DNA of 64,000 bases from Streptomyces hundungensis (GTDB taxonomy: Bacteria; Actinomycetota; Actinomycetes; Streptomycetales; Streptomycetaceae): contig NZ_CP032698.1 of the NCBI RefSeq assembly GCF_003627815.1, forward strand, positions 1,240,001 to 1,304,000. Reading direction: 5' to 3'. Below the pieces are notes generated by a model. The model searched no databases, had not been told where the DNA came from, and saw nothing but the letters and a program-made list of their open reading frames with translations. The translations under genes were made by a program, and so were the position numbers. Positions within the stretch are counted from its first letter, which is position 1, and each line of letters begins with the position of its first letter. Positions 53,995 to 62,694 of this stretch are shown here, one piece after another.

Positions 53995-54783
53995 TATGAC
54001 CACGACAGCATCCTCGTGGCGCCCGACGGCAAGGTCACCCGACGTGGCGACGGGGGGGTGACGCTCAACGGCGAGGCCGTCGAGCCGGACTACCTGATGT
54101 CCGTCCCCGGACCGCGCGGCCTGGTGACGAACGGCAAGGAGGGCGGCACGGGCAAGGGCGGTTTCGGTGTGGAGGGCGGCTGGCAGAGCAGCAGGGTGAC
54201 GCCGCCGGGCGCCGACAGCCTGCTCGACTACGACACCGTCATCAACGGCGTCCGCCGCGAGCCCAACGGCCGTGTCGTCGGCGCGGTGGGAAGCCACTTG
54301 ATCGCGAACTGGCGGCCGCGGGGCACGTCCGCGACGCGCGGCCTGTCCGCCATCCACGATCTGGCCACCGGTGCGGTGCAGGCCACGGCAGCGTGCGACG
54401 CGGACACCACCGAGTACGACGCGGACCTCCCGCGGCCGACGAACCTCGCCGAGGTACGGCCGGCCGTGTCCCCCAACGGCCGTTATCTGGGCAAGGGCGG
54501 CGCCGTCTACGACCTCACTACGGGCCGGGGCATCTGCACCGGAGGCGAGAGCGACGCCAAGAAGATCACCCTCAATGCGGTCGGCGACGACGGCACCGCC
54601 TACGGCGTGGCCGGGGAGGACAAGCCGAGGACGCCGGTGGCGGTGTCGGCGCGTGCGGGCTCGGCGCAACCGCTCCCCAAGGCGATGAGCACGCCCGACG
54701 CCATCGCGCAGGGCGCCGGGGTGTTCGTGACCTACGCCGGTACGGACACCCTGCGCCTGATCGTCCTTCGCCCGCGGAAGTGA
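53995..54783 (+). pseudogene. Probable 5'-truncated beta-propeller protein gene
   Basis: A frame of about 263 codons with no good start. It is in the same frame as the upstream glycosyltransferase stop and reads YDHDSILVAPDGKVTRRGDGG at once, like the interior of a longer secreted repeat protein. Later propeller-like segments are seen (AEVRPAVSPNGRYLGKGGAVYDL; AYGVAGEDKPRTPVAVS). A GTG at 54016 could start a 255-residue protein, but no ribosome site precedes it and there is no signal peptide. An 18-bp tandem repeat abuts the truncation. It may be a remnant or an intact short protein. Confidence 0.5.
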
Positions 54784-55009
54784 ACGCGTTTCCTCAACGC
54801 CGCCCGCCGCGTCCCTCACCCCGTGACGGCCGGGCTCGCGGCCGCCTCCCTGGGGCGAGGGATGCCCGGGCGACCGCCCGTATCGGCCCGATGGCATGAT
54901 CGAGCTGCCGAGAGGCAACCCGCGTCACCCCTTCCCCGACCGGAACAGAACGCCGTGCCACGTGAAGGGTGAGCCGCTCCCCAGCGTCTAACACATCGGC
55001 CGAAACACA

Positions 55010-56395
55010 TTGATACCTAAAGATTCGCGGTCATTGCCGCGCATATCGCGAATAAGCCGCACCCTCGGTTCCGTCCCGGGGAGTCGGCCCCGGCTGATCC
55101 TGTGGGCCACGGCGGGCGCGGCGACCCTCGGGTTCCTCATCGCCCTGGAGATCGTCGCGCGCCGTTACGGCGGCGTACCCGGGCCGATCACCCTCCAGGC
55201 GCGTGAGCTGATATTCCCGCCCAAGCCGGGGCCGCTCTACGGCGGTCTTGCCCTGATGATGGTGGTCCTCACCTGGCGCCAGCGGTTCGTCGCCGCCGCA
55301 GCCGCGATCGGCATCGACGCCGTCTTCGTCCTGGCGCGGTGGGCGGCGCACGTCAAGGTGCCCGCCGACCACTTCTTCGGCAATGGCGCCCTGTGGGCCA
55401 TGCTGGGGTGCGCGGTTTTCGCGATCACGCGCCGCACCGGCGAGGAACGCGCCCTGCTGTTGAAGGGCGTCGGCCTCGGGCTCCTCCTGGTGACCGGCCG
55501 CAAGACCGGTGACGCCTGGCTGCTCATCACGTCGAAGACCCGGCCGACCGTGCTCGACCCGTATGTCGCGCTCGCCGACCACGCGTTGGGCAACCCGTCG
55601 TGGGCGGCGGGCCGGGCGCTGGAGGCGATCGGCCCGGCCGGCACCCAGGTTCTCGCCTGGGTCTACGCCCAGCTCGCGGTGGCGGCGATCGTCGTGGCCC
55701 TCTACCAGCTCCGCAACGTGGCGTCCGAACGGCGCTTCCCACGCCACCATCTGGTGCGGACGTTCCTCGTGATCGGCCTCCTCGGCCCGGCGGTCTACAT
55801 GATCTTCCCGGTGGTCGGACCGGTCTTCGCCTACGGTCCGGGCGCCTCCGGCACCGGTGGCGTCCAGTGGGCGGTGGCCAACCTCTGGCCGCACACACCC
55901 CCGCCGATCGCCGTCCCGCACGCGGTGCCGTACGACGGGATCACCCCGCGCAACTGCATGCCGAGCCTGCACACGGCCTGGGCGACCGCGATCTTCATCC
56001 ACACCCGCAGGGGCCCGCGCGTCCTGCGGTACGCGGGCGCGTTCTGGCTCATCGCCACGCTCAGCGCGACCCTCGGCTTCGGCTATCACTACGGCGTCGA
56101 CCTCGTCGCCGGCGTGGTGTTCGCGCTCACCGTCGAGGCGGCGCTGCGCACGCTCGACCGGGGCTGGGACCGCTCGGGAGTCCGCCTGGTCGGCTACGGC
56201 ACGGCCGTGTTCGGCGCGCTCCTGGTCGCCTACGCCTTCCTGCCGATGCGGATGGCGACCCACCCGTGGCTGTTCGGGCCCCTCGTCCTGCTGGCGATGG
56301 CTTCCGTGATCCACCGCTACGTACGGACCACCCGGGCCTGGGACCCGCAGGCCGCTCCCCTGCTACGACCGGAACCCCGGCCCGAGCCGGTCTGA
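55010..56395 (+). CDS. PAP2-type (inositol phosphotransferase-like) integral membrane enzyme
   Basis: A membrane protein of up to 461 residues with many hydrophobic segments and the PAP2 phosphatase signature in its second half: RNCMPSLHTAWATAIFIHT (motif 2, with the catalytic His region) and GFGYHYGVDLVAGVVFA (motif 3). The motif spacing resembles the Aur1/inositol-phosphotransferase-like branch, which handles lipid phosphates. The start is unclear: TTG 55010 has no ribosome site and TTG 55034 is an alternative. It is convergent with the sigma factor gene, 29 bases away. Confidence 0.78.
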   Translation: MIPKDSRSLPRISRISRTLGSVPGSRPRLILWATAGAATLGFLIALEIVARRYGGVPGPITLQARELIFPPKPGPLYGGLALMMVVLTWRQRFVAAAAAIGIDAVFVLARWAAHVKVPADHFFGNGALWAMLGCAVFAITRRTGEERALLLKGVGLGLLLVTGRKTGDAWLLITSKTRPTVLDPYVALADHALGNPSWAAGRALEAIGPAGTQVLAWVYAQLAVAAIVVALYQLRNVASERRFPRHHLVRTFLVIGLLGPAVYMIFPVVGPVFAYGPGASGTGGVQWAVANLWPHTPPPIAVPHAVPYDGITPRNCMPSLHTAWATAIFIHTRRGPRVLRYAGAFWLIATLSATLGFGYHYGVDLVAGVVFALTVEAALRTLDRGWDRSGVRLVGYGTAVFGALLVAYAFLPMRMATHPWLFGPLVLLAMASVIHRYVRTTRAWDPQAAPLLRPEPRPEPV

Positions 56396-56424
56396 GCCCT
56401 GCCGTCCCGTCCGGCGGGGGCGTG

Positions 56425-57342
56425 TCAGGTGAGTTCGTGGCGCGTGCCGTCGGCCACGGCGTGGAGCTTGTCGGGGTTGGCCACGTTGTGGATGGCCGAG
56501 ATGCGGCCCTCGGCGTCGAAGTCGAAGGTCATCGTGGCGATCACCCGGTCCGGGCCCTGGAAGACCAGGCCCGGGCCGCCGTTGATCGAGGTGAGTTCCG
56601 CCCGCATCTGCCCGGGTTCGACGCCCTGATAGCTCGTGCTGCCGAGCGCGGCGAACCAGCGCGCCACGGTCTCCAGGCCGATGACCGGCTTGAGGGCCTG
56701 ACGGACCTTGCCACCGCCGTCGGTCCACAGCGTGACATCCGGGGAGAGCAGTTCCATGAGGGTGTTGATGTCCCCGCCCGTCGCCGCCGCGAAGAACCGC
56801 TCGGCGACGTCGTGTTGGCGGGTACGGTCCGTGGCGAACCGGGGCCGGCGGGCCTGGACGTGCTCGCGGGCACGGTGGGCGGCCTGCCGGACGGCCGGCT
56901 CCGAGCGCTCCACCGCCTGCGCGATCTCCCCGTAACTGAAGGCGAAGACCTCCTTCAGGACGAACACCGCGCGCTCCAGGGGGCTGAGCGTCTCCAGGAC
57001 GACCAGCAGTGCCATGGAGACCGAGTCCGCCGCGACCACGCCGTCGGCGGTGTCCGGGCCGGTGAGGATCGGCTCGGGCAGCCAGGGCCCGACGTACGTC
57101 TCGCGCTGGTGCCGGGTCGAACGCAGCAGCTCCATCGCCAGGTTGGAGATGATCCGGGTCAAGTAGGCCTTGGGGTCGGCGACTTGGGAGCGGTCGGCCG
57201 CCGACCACTTGAGCCAGGCGTCCTGGACCACGTCCTCGGCGTCGGCTGCGGTGCCGAGGATGCGGTAGGCGACGGAGAAGAGCAGGGTGCGGTACTGCTG
57301 GAACGCGAGCTGGTCGGCGTCGGCCTGCTGCGGCTGGGTCAT
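56425..57342 (-). CDS. sigJ: ECF41-family sigma factor (SigJ type) with C-terminal SnoaL domain
   Basis: A 305-residue ECF sigma factor. Regions 2 and 4 are at about 8-75 and 105-170 (FSVAYRILGTAADAEDVVQDAWLKW; LSPLERAVFVLKEVFAFSYGEIAQAVERSEPAVRQAAHRAR). The ECF41 hallmarks are all present: WLPEP in the linker, DGGGKVRQAL and the terminal NPDKL in the SnoaL-like domain, which in this group works as a built-in anti-sigma regulator. ATG 57342 overlaps the stop of the upstream FAD oxidoreductase (ATGA). ECF41 sigma factors usually direct transcription of an adjacent redox gene, here that oxidoreductase. Confidence 0.93.
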   Translation of the reverse strand: MTQPQQADADQLAFQQYRTLLFSVAYRILGTAADAEDVVQDAWLKWSAADRSQVADPKAYLTRIISNLAMELLRSTRHQRETYVGPWLPEPILTGPDTADGVVAADSVSMALLVVLETLSPLERAVFVLKEVFAFSYGEIAQAVERSEPAVRQAAHRAREHVQARRPRFATDRTRQHDVAERFFAAATGGDINTLMELLSPDVTLWTDGGGKVRQALKPVIGLETVARWFAALGSTSYQGVEPGQMRAELTSINGGPGLVFQGPDRVIATMTFDFDAEGRISAIHNVANPDKLHAVADGTRHELT

Positions 57343-58532
57343 TTGGCACTCCGGATCCGGGTGTAGCGGCCGCCGTGCGGCCAGAACGCGCCCGAGACGG
57401 GCATCTTCTTCATACGGGCGAAGGTCGGCCACGGCGCCGCGCTGACCGTCTCCTTGTACTTGGCGGCCCGCTTGCCGGTCAGCACGATCCGCCGGGGGCT
57501 GTCGTCGGGGTGGGTGAACTGTACGACGCCGTCGTTGCGGCCCAGGCTGACGGGGGTGTGGTAGTAGCCGAAGCGGAACGGCTTGGGCTCCTTGCCGGCC
57601 AGCACCCGCAGGATCGACAGGGCCGCGTGCACCCCGGTGGGCATGCCGCCCTGGCAGGTTCCGTGCATCACTCCGTAGCCCTGCCGGATCGCCGCCGCGT
57701 CGCCCACGGCGTAGACATCGGGGTGGGAGACCGAGCGCAGCGCGGTGTCGGTGACCACCCGGCCGCGCTCGTCGACGGTGAGCCCCGCGCCGGCGGCCAG
57801 CGGCGAGACCCGGGTGCCACTGGTCCACAGCGTCGCGGCGGCGTCGATGCCGGTCCCGTCCGCGAGTTCGACCCTGTCCGGCAACACCTTGGTCACCTCG
57901 ACGCCGGCGCGCACCTCCACACCGAGCCGGGCGAGCGCCGCGTCCACATGGGCCTTGGCCTTCGGGTGCATGCTCGCGCCCGGCTCCTGCCTGCCCAACA
58001 GCACCACGTGGAGCTCCGGGTGCCGCTCGGCGATCTCCGCCGCGGCCTCGACACCGGTGAGACCGCTGCCCCCGACCACGACCGTGCCGCCGTCGAGCCG
58101 GGCCAGCCGGTCGGCGAGGACGGCGGCGTCCTCGGGGCTGTTGAAGGTGTACGCGTGGTCGTCGACTCCGGGGACGGTGGTGGTGTCCGCGATGCTGCCC
58201 AGGCCGTAGACCAGGGTGTCGTAGCGCAGGACCCGGTCGTCGTCGATGCGGACGGTCTTCGCCGCCGCGTCCACGGCGGTCACCCAGCCCCGCACGAATT
58301 CGGCCCCGGTGCCGTCGAGCATCTCCGCGATGTTCATCTCGGCCGTTTCCTGGCCGGTGGCGGTCATGTGCAGCCGCAGCCGCTCGGTGAAGGTGTCGTA
58401 CGGGTTGACCAGCGTGACCCGCACGTTCCCGCGCTTCTTGGTGCGGACCGCGAGCTGGATCGCCGCCCCGAGCCCGGCGTAACCGGCGCCCAGGACCAGG
58501 ACCTCGTGCTGCTGGGCCGTTGTCGTGTTCAT
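57339..58532 (-). CDS. FAD/NAD(P)-dependent oxidoreductase (NDH-2/AIF-like) linked to an ECF41 sigma factor
   Basis: A 397-residue flavoprotein. FAD-binding VLVLGAGYAGLGAAIQL lies at about 10-26, the NAD(P)-binding loop VVVGGSGLTGVEAAAEIAERHPELHVVL near 146-173, and the C-terminal FAD segment VYAVGDAAAIRQG near 285. It resembles type II NADH dehydrogenases without a membrane anchor. ATG 58532 is the natural start. It is immediately upstream of, and translationally coupled to, the ECF41 sigma gene, so it probably provides the redox or metabolic target of that regulator. Confidence 0.88.
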   Translation of the reverse strand: MNTTTAQQHEVLVLGAGYAGLGAAIQLAVRTKKRGNVRVTLVNPYDTFTERLRLHMTATGQETAEMNIAEMLDGTGAEFVRGWVTAVDAAAKTVRIDDDRVLRYDTLVYGLGSIADTTTVPGVDDHAYTFNSPEDAAVLADRLARLDGGTVVVGGSGLTGVEAAAEIAERHPELHVVLLGRQEPGASMHPKAKAHVDAALARLGVEVRAGVEVTKVLPDRVELADGTGIDAAATLWTSGTRVSPLAAGAGLTVDERGRVVTDTALRSVSHPDVYAVGDAAAIRQGYGVMHGTCQGGMPTGVHAALSILRVLAGKEPKPFRFGYYHTPVSLGRNDGVVQFTHPDDSPRRIVLTGKRAAKYKETVSAAPWPTFARMKKMPVSGAFWPHGGRYTRIRSAK

Positions 58533-58656
58533 CGCTGCTGCCTCTTTCGTCGCGGTCGTTCCCGCCGTGCGGACGACCACCAGACGCAAGCAGCGCGTCC
58601 GTTCGTGACATGGGGCAGACGTGACCCGCGTCACATGACGAAAAAGGGGGTGGGGC

Positions 58657-59031
58657 TCAGTGGAGGCAGAGGCAGAACGGGTGGCCGGCCGGGTCCGCGT
58701 AGACCCGCCAGTTGGCCCCGGGGCGCACCTCGTCCGTGCGCTCCAGCAGGGTCGCGCCGAGAGCCAGCGCCCGCTTCTCCTCCGCGTCGAGATCGTCCAC
58801 GTCGAAGTCCAGGTGCAGCTGCTGCGGGCGCTCCTGGCCGGGCCATTGCGGCGGCTGGTAGCCCTCCACGCGCTGGCAGGCCAGGGGCGTCCCCTCGAAC
58901 CCGCCGACCTCGACCCAGTCGGAGTCGTCGGGATCCGCGGTGACCCGGCCGCCGAGGAGCTCCGCGTAGAACTCGGCGAGACGTACCGGATCGGCGCAGT
59001 CCAGCGCGACCGCTTGGAGCTTTCGAATCAC
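58657..59031 (-). CDS. VOC-superfamily (glyoxalase-like) protein
   Basis: A 124-residue cytosolic VOC protein made of paired beta-alpha-beta-beta-beta units: KLQAVALDCADPVRLAEFYAELLG and LHLDFDVDDLDAEEKRALALGATLLE, closing with VYADPAGHPFCLCLH, the usual end of the second unit. Family members include glyoxalases, resistance proteins and dioxygenases; this small type is often unassigned. GTG 59031 has GAGGGG eight bases upstream. It is alone in its direction. Confidence 0.83.
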   Translation of the reverse strand: MIRKLQAVALDCADPVRLAEFYAELLGGRVTADPDDSDWVEVGGFEGTPLACQRVEGYQPPQWPGQERPQQLHLDFDVDDLDAEEKRALALGATLLERTDEVRPGANWRVYADPAGHPFCLCLH

Positions 59032-59315
59032 TTGTGCCACCCCTCGCTCGTGGGCCGCTTCCGCGACACCCTGCGTACGGCAGTGGACGTACCCGCCCTC
59101 CGGACACCCATGCCTGACACGCTGCGGCCGCGCCAACGGATGCGGACGCCTGAGCACCGCTGCCCGCACGAGCGACAGGGCGCGTGTCCGCCATGACGGC
59201 GGGCCGCGCCCTGCGTACGCGTGCCGCGTACTTGAACTCGGTGCTCGAACTCGGCGCTGAGGCGCCGGGCTCGTACGCCCTGTTCGTACTCCGTGCTGGT
59301 TCCGGCTACGAGGAG

Positions 59316-59555
59316 CTAGAACGAGTTGAAGCCACCCTGGTGGCCGTGCCCGGGCATCATGCCCTGCCACTGCGAGTGCTTACAGCCGTTGCCCCACGCG
59401 GCGTTGCCGTGGATCGCCGCGGCGAACTCGCCGCAGGCGCCGCTGCCGCCGCCGGAGTGGTGGTTGTCGTACCCGTCGGCCAGCGCGGTGCCGGTGCTGC
59501 CGAGGATCGCGGCGACGGCGAGAGCGCCGGCGGCCAGGGTGGTGCGCATACGCAT
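59316..59555 (-). CDS. Small secreted protein, two cysteines
   Basis: A 79-residue exported peptide. A signal peptide (MRMRTTLAAGALAVAAILGSTGTALA) leaves a mature chain of about 53 residues rich in Gly, His and Asn, with two cysteines (GACGEF and NGCKHS) that may form one disulfide. It does not have the chaplin repeat. ATG 59555 has AGGAG five bases upstream. Similar tiny secreted proteins are widespread in Streptomyces with unknown roles. Confidence 0.7.
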   Translation of the reverse strand: MRMRTTLAAGALAVAAILGSTGTALADGYDNHHSGGGSGACGEFAAAIHGNAAWGNGCKHSQWQGMMPGHGHQGGFNSF

Positions 59556-59652
59556 GATGGCTCCTGTTCGAGCGGTGGGGTAAGGAACAGGGTGATCAGT
59601 CCCCGGCGCCCGGCCGTGGCAAAACCCGTGTCACCCGACCGCCATGCCTGGG

Positions 59653-61005
59653 TCATGAACCCCCGCCCGTCCCTGCGGACGAGGGTGGCGACGCGGGCTC
59701 GGACAGCGCGGGCGACTGCTCCATGGCCGAGGACGGGGGCTGCGAGGCGGGCGAGGAGGGGGGCTGCGAGGCGGGCGAGGAGGGGGGTTGCGAGGAGGGT
59801 GAGGAGGGCGGCGCGGACGGCGGTGCGGACGTGTGCGGGCAGCGCTTCTCCGAGGACGTGCCGGGGGAGAGCGAGACGCACGGCGAGGGGCTGGTCGTCG
59901 AGGACGACTCGCCGGCGGACGGCGAGATGGAGGGGGACTCAGAGGTGGGCGAGGAGGGGGTCGTCACCGGCGGTTTCGTCTTCGTGTCGCCGGTGCCCGT
60001 GTCACCCTTGTGCCGCTCGAACCAGGCACCGCCGTCCGGGTCGTACACGACGAACTTGTTCACCACCTGGATGGCGGGCGCCACGACCACGACGTTCGAC
60101 GGCCGGTACCCGGGCCACGCCTCGCCCGTCCGCTTCGGTGTGCCCTTCTGCGCGACGGGAGGCAGCAGCGGGTTGCCGCAGGCGCAGCGCACCCGCGGCA
60201 CGCCGTGGTCGTCGACGAGCACCGCGGTACCGGCCTGGAGCACGGACTGGTAGCTGGTGGGGGCGCCGTCGCGGTAGCCGTGGTTGGTGACACGGGTGTC
60301 CAACCGCAACTGCACGGGCGTGAGCGCGCGCAGATAGCCGGGGACGCCGGACGGCTGGATGTCGAGGACGGAGGCGAACGCCTTGTTCTTGGCCGGGTCC
60401 TTCTGGAGCGCGCCGACCTGTTTCTCCACGTCGCAGCTGGCGACGTTCTGCGTCCCGCCGTAGAGGCCGGGTGCGGAGCCGTCGACACCGCGCGTCACAT
60501 TGGCCGACGCCGACGAGCTCGGCAGCGCGAGCGGGGAAGGGGGCCTGGAGTCGCCGCGCGCCGTCGACTCGGTGAAGGGGTCGGGCCCCGACTTGGCCGC
60601 GGGCTGGAGCAGGACCTCACCGCCGGCCTCCGGTGAACCGCCGCCCGACGAGCCGTCGGGGCGGGTGAGGACGACGGCCAGCACCGCCGCCGCCACCACG
60701 GCGGCGGAGAGCGCCGCGACGCGGGGCGCGGACTTCCACCACGGACGGGACGGCCCCTGGCTCCCACCGGAGCCCGCGCCCGACCCGCCTGGGCCGTCGC
60801 CGTGCCCGTCGCCGCCCGGGCCGCTCGGTGGGCCGCCGCCCGGCGGGCCGGACGGCCGCTCGGCTCCCGGCGGCGGCGTCGAGTCGGCGCGGGTCGCGCC
60901 CGCCTGGGTGTCGCCCGGCCCGGAGGGGCTCGGCTGCGAAGGGCCCGAGAGCGGGCCCGAAGGCGGCCCGGTGGGGCGTCCTGACGACGGCGGCTCGACG
61001 CTCAC
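59653..61005 (-). CDS. Membrane-anchored low-complexity protein (DUF6777-like)
   Basis: A 450-residue protein with a Pro/Gly/Ser-rich N-terminus (about 1-85), one transmembrane helix (VAALSAAVVAAAVLAVVLT at about 98-116), an extracellular domain of about 200 residues (NVASCDVEKQVGALQKDPAKNKAFASVL; RCACGNPLLPPVAQKGT) and a C-terminal Ser/Pro tail with an SSPASQPP repeat at a 24-base period. Two or three cysteine pairs lie in the domain. GTG 61005 with GGAG five bases upstream is preferred over ATG 61020. This matches Streptomyces proteins labelled DUF6777. Probably wall-associated. Confidence 0.75.
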   Translation of the reverse strand: MSVEPPSSGRPTGPPSGPLSGPSQPSPSGPGDTQAGATRADSTPPPGAERPSGPPGGGPPSGPGGDGHGDGPGGSGAGSGGSQGPSRPWWKSAPRVAALSAAVVAAAVLAVVLTRPDGSSGGGSPEAGGEVLLQPAAKSGPDPFTESTARGDSRPPSPLALPSSSASANVTRGVDGSAPGLYGGTQNVASCDVEKQVGALQKDPAKNKAFASVLDIQPSGVPGYLRALTPVQLRLDTRVTNHGYRDGAPTSYQSVLQAGTAVLVDDHGVPRVRCACGNPLLPPVAQKGTPKRTGEAWPGYRPSNVVVVAPAIQVVNKFVVYDPDGGAWFERHKGDTGTGDTKTKPPVTTPSSPTSESPSISPSAGESSSTTSPSPCVSLSPGTSSEKRCPHTSAPPSAPPSSPSSQPPSSPASQPPSSPASQPPSSAMEQSPALSEPASPPSSAGTGGGS

Positions 61006-61022
61006 GAACACTCCCTGCATAG

Positions 61023-61080
61023 GGGATCTGGGTACGGGGCTGCGGGGCTGCGGGGCTGCGTAAGGGATCTGGGTACGGGG
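61023..61080. repeat. Short G-rich repeats upstream of the DUF6777-like gene
   Basis: GGGATCTGGGTACGGGG occurs at 61023-61039 and 61064-61080, flanking three tandem copies of GGGGCTGC (61036-61059). The rest of the 316-base gap 61006-61321, between divergent genes, shows no further feature. Confidence 0.75.
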
Positions 61081-61321
61081 ATCCCGCGTGGGGGGGGGAT
61101 CCGGCGCAGCGGGACCTGGCTCGGGGGAAGCTGGCGTAGGGACTCAGGCGTAGGCGTTCCGGCGTAGGGGAATGTCGCGCGCAGAAGGATCCACGGCGTA
61201 CGTTTTGGACCGTTACGCGCCTATCGTGCCCATTGTGTGCATCGGCTCCCCGGAGCCCGCAAGCTGACGCGGTCGGCCCTCCCGACGGGCGAGCCGGTCC
61301 GACGCTGCTTAGCGTGACAGC

Positions 61322-62611
61322 GTGAGCGAGCAGACACCGCCTGGGCGGACAGCGGAGCAGGGCCGACGGGCACCCCACGGCTGGCCCCACGCCCTGGTGG
61401 CCGTGCTCGCCTCCTTGGTGGCCATGGCCGTCGTCGCCGCGCTCGGCCTGTGGGCCGCGGGCGCCACCGACCTTCCCGGCGGGGCGTTCCCGAGCGTCGT
61501 GGCGGCCGTCGTCGTGATGGCGGTCGGAGGTTCCGTGGGGCTCTCCGGCGACGCGGGGGCGATCGCCGAGACGAACGCCGGGCTCTCCGTGCTCCCGCTC
61601 TCCGTCAGTCTCGCGGGGGCGTTGGCGATCGCCGCCGGATTCCTCAGGCCGCTGCGGCACCGGGCCGTCGCCGACGCGAAGGAACTCGCCGGCTGGGCCG
61701 GCCGCATCGCGGTGCTCTGGCTCCTGCTCCTCGTCGGCCTCGGTCTGCTGGCCCGACACCGCTTCAGGATTCCGCTCGGGGACGGCCCCGCCGCCGACAT
61801 CGGCGACGCGCTGGACTCCTCCCCGGAGGTCGGTTTCGAGACCGACGTGCCTCTGACCCTCCTGTTCGGACTGCTGTGGCTCGCGGGCGTTCTCATCGTG
61901 GTCCTGCTCGTCTCACGCGCGGCGCCACTGCCCGCCCGGCTGTTGCGTTTCCAGGAGTCGGTACGCCCCGCCGCCTTCGCCATGGTGGTCCTGCTGCTGG
62001 CGTACGTGGCCCTGGGGTTCGTCATCGGCCTCGGCGTGGTGGTGACGCGGGGGCACGCCGCCGCGACGCTCGCGGTGCTGCTGCTCGGGCTCCCCAACCT
62101 CGTGTGGCTCGCCTTCACCCTCGGCCTCGGCGCGTCCTGGGAGGGCCGGGTGGACGGACCCTTCGGCCTGCCCATGCCGCAAGTCCTCGACGCCGTACTG
62201 CGCAGACCGGACGACACCACGCTCAGCCTGAACACGCTCGCCGACCACGACGGCCGGGTGTGGTGGCTGCTGGTCGTCGCGGCGGTCCTGGTGCTGGGCG
62301 CCGCGTTCTTGATGGCGGCCCGATCGCCGGTACGGATGCGGGCCTGGCAGCACGCCGTGCACATGGCGGTGGCGCTGACCCTCACGGTGCTCGCCGTCTG
62401 TCTCCTCGCCGGGGTCTCCGCCCACTACGGGCTCTCGCTCCTCGGCATCGGCGATCTCGGCGGCGGTCTGTCCGGCCTGGTGGAGCTGCGGCCCGTCCTG
62501 TGGCGCGCCCTGGTCCTGGCCCTGGCGTGGGGTTTGGTCTCGGGGTTCCTCGGCGGGCTGTTCGCCCGGCGGGTCCGCCGGCGGGGGAAGGTCGAGGTGG
62601 ACCCCGGCTGA
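61322..62611 (+). CDS. Streptophobe-family polytopic membrane protein
   Basis: A 429-residue protein of the streptophobe family, a Streptomyces-typical membrane protein with about ten hydrophobic segments and an otherwise soluble middle part. Signature elements are the DLPGGAFPSVVAAVVVMAVGGSVGLSGDAG region near residues 49-78, LSVLPLSVSLAGALAIAAGFLRPL, and the repeated LLLGLPNLVWLAFTLGLGASWEG. Function is unknown in the family. GTG 61322 begins MSEQTPPG. It faces a kinase gene downstream. Confidence 0.8.
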   Translation: MSEQTPPGRTAEQGRRAPHGWPHALVAVLASLVAMAVVAALGLWAAGATDLPGGAFPSVVAAVVVMAVGGSVGLSGDAGAIAETNAGLSVLPLSVSLAGALAIAAGFLRPLRHRAVADAKELAGWAGRIAVLWLLLLVGLGLLARHRFRIPLGDGPAADIGDALDSSPEVGFETDVPLTLLFGLLWLAGVLIVVLLVSRAAPLPARLLRFQESVRPAAFAMVVLLLAYVALGFVIGLGVVVTRGHAAATLAVLLLGLPNLVWLAFTLGLGASWEGRVDGPFGLPMPQVLDAVLRRPDDTTLSLNTLADHDGRVWWLLVVAAVLVLGAAFLMAARSPVRMRAWQHAVHMAVALTLTVLAVCLLAGVSAHYGLSLLGIGDLGGGLSGLVELRPVLWRALVLALAWGLVSGFLGGLFARRVRRRGKVEVDPG

Positions 62612-62694
62612 GCGGGGGGCGGATCCCGGCTGAGCGCGGGGCACGGTCAGGCCGTCAGCCGTTCAACCCGCCAGGCGGTCAGCCCATACAGCGG

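Noticed and set aside
55010..55050. Firm start for the PAP2-type gene
   Set aside because: No codon in the open part has a ribosome site. The start is left uncertain rather than claimed.
59316..59555. Chaplin or rodlin identification for the small secreted protein
   Set aside because: It lacks the hydrophobic chaplin repeat and the Gly-Asn motif. Only size and two cysteines are similar.
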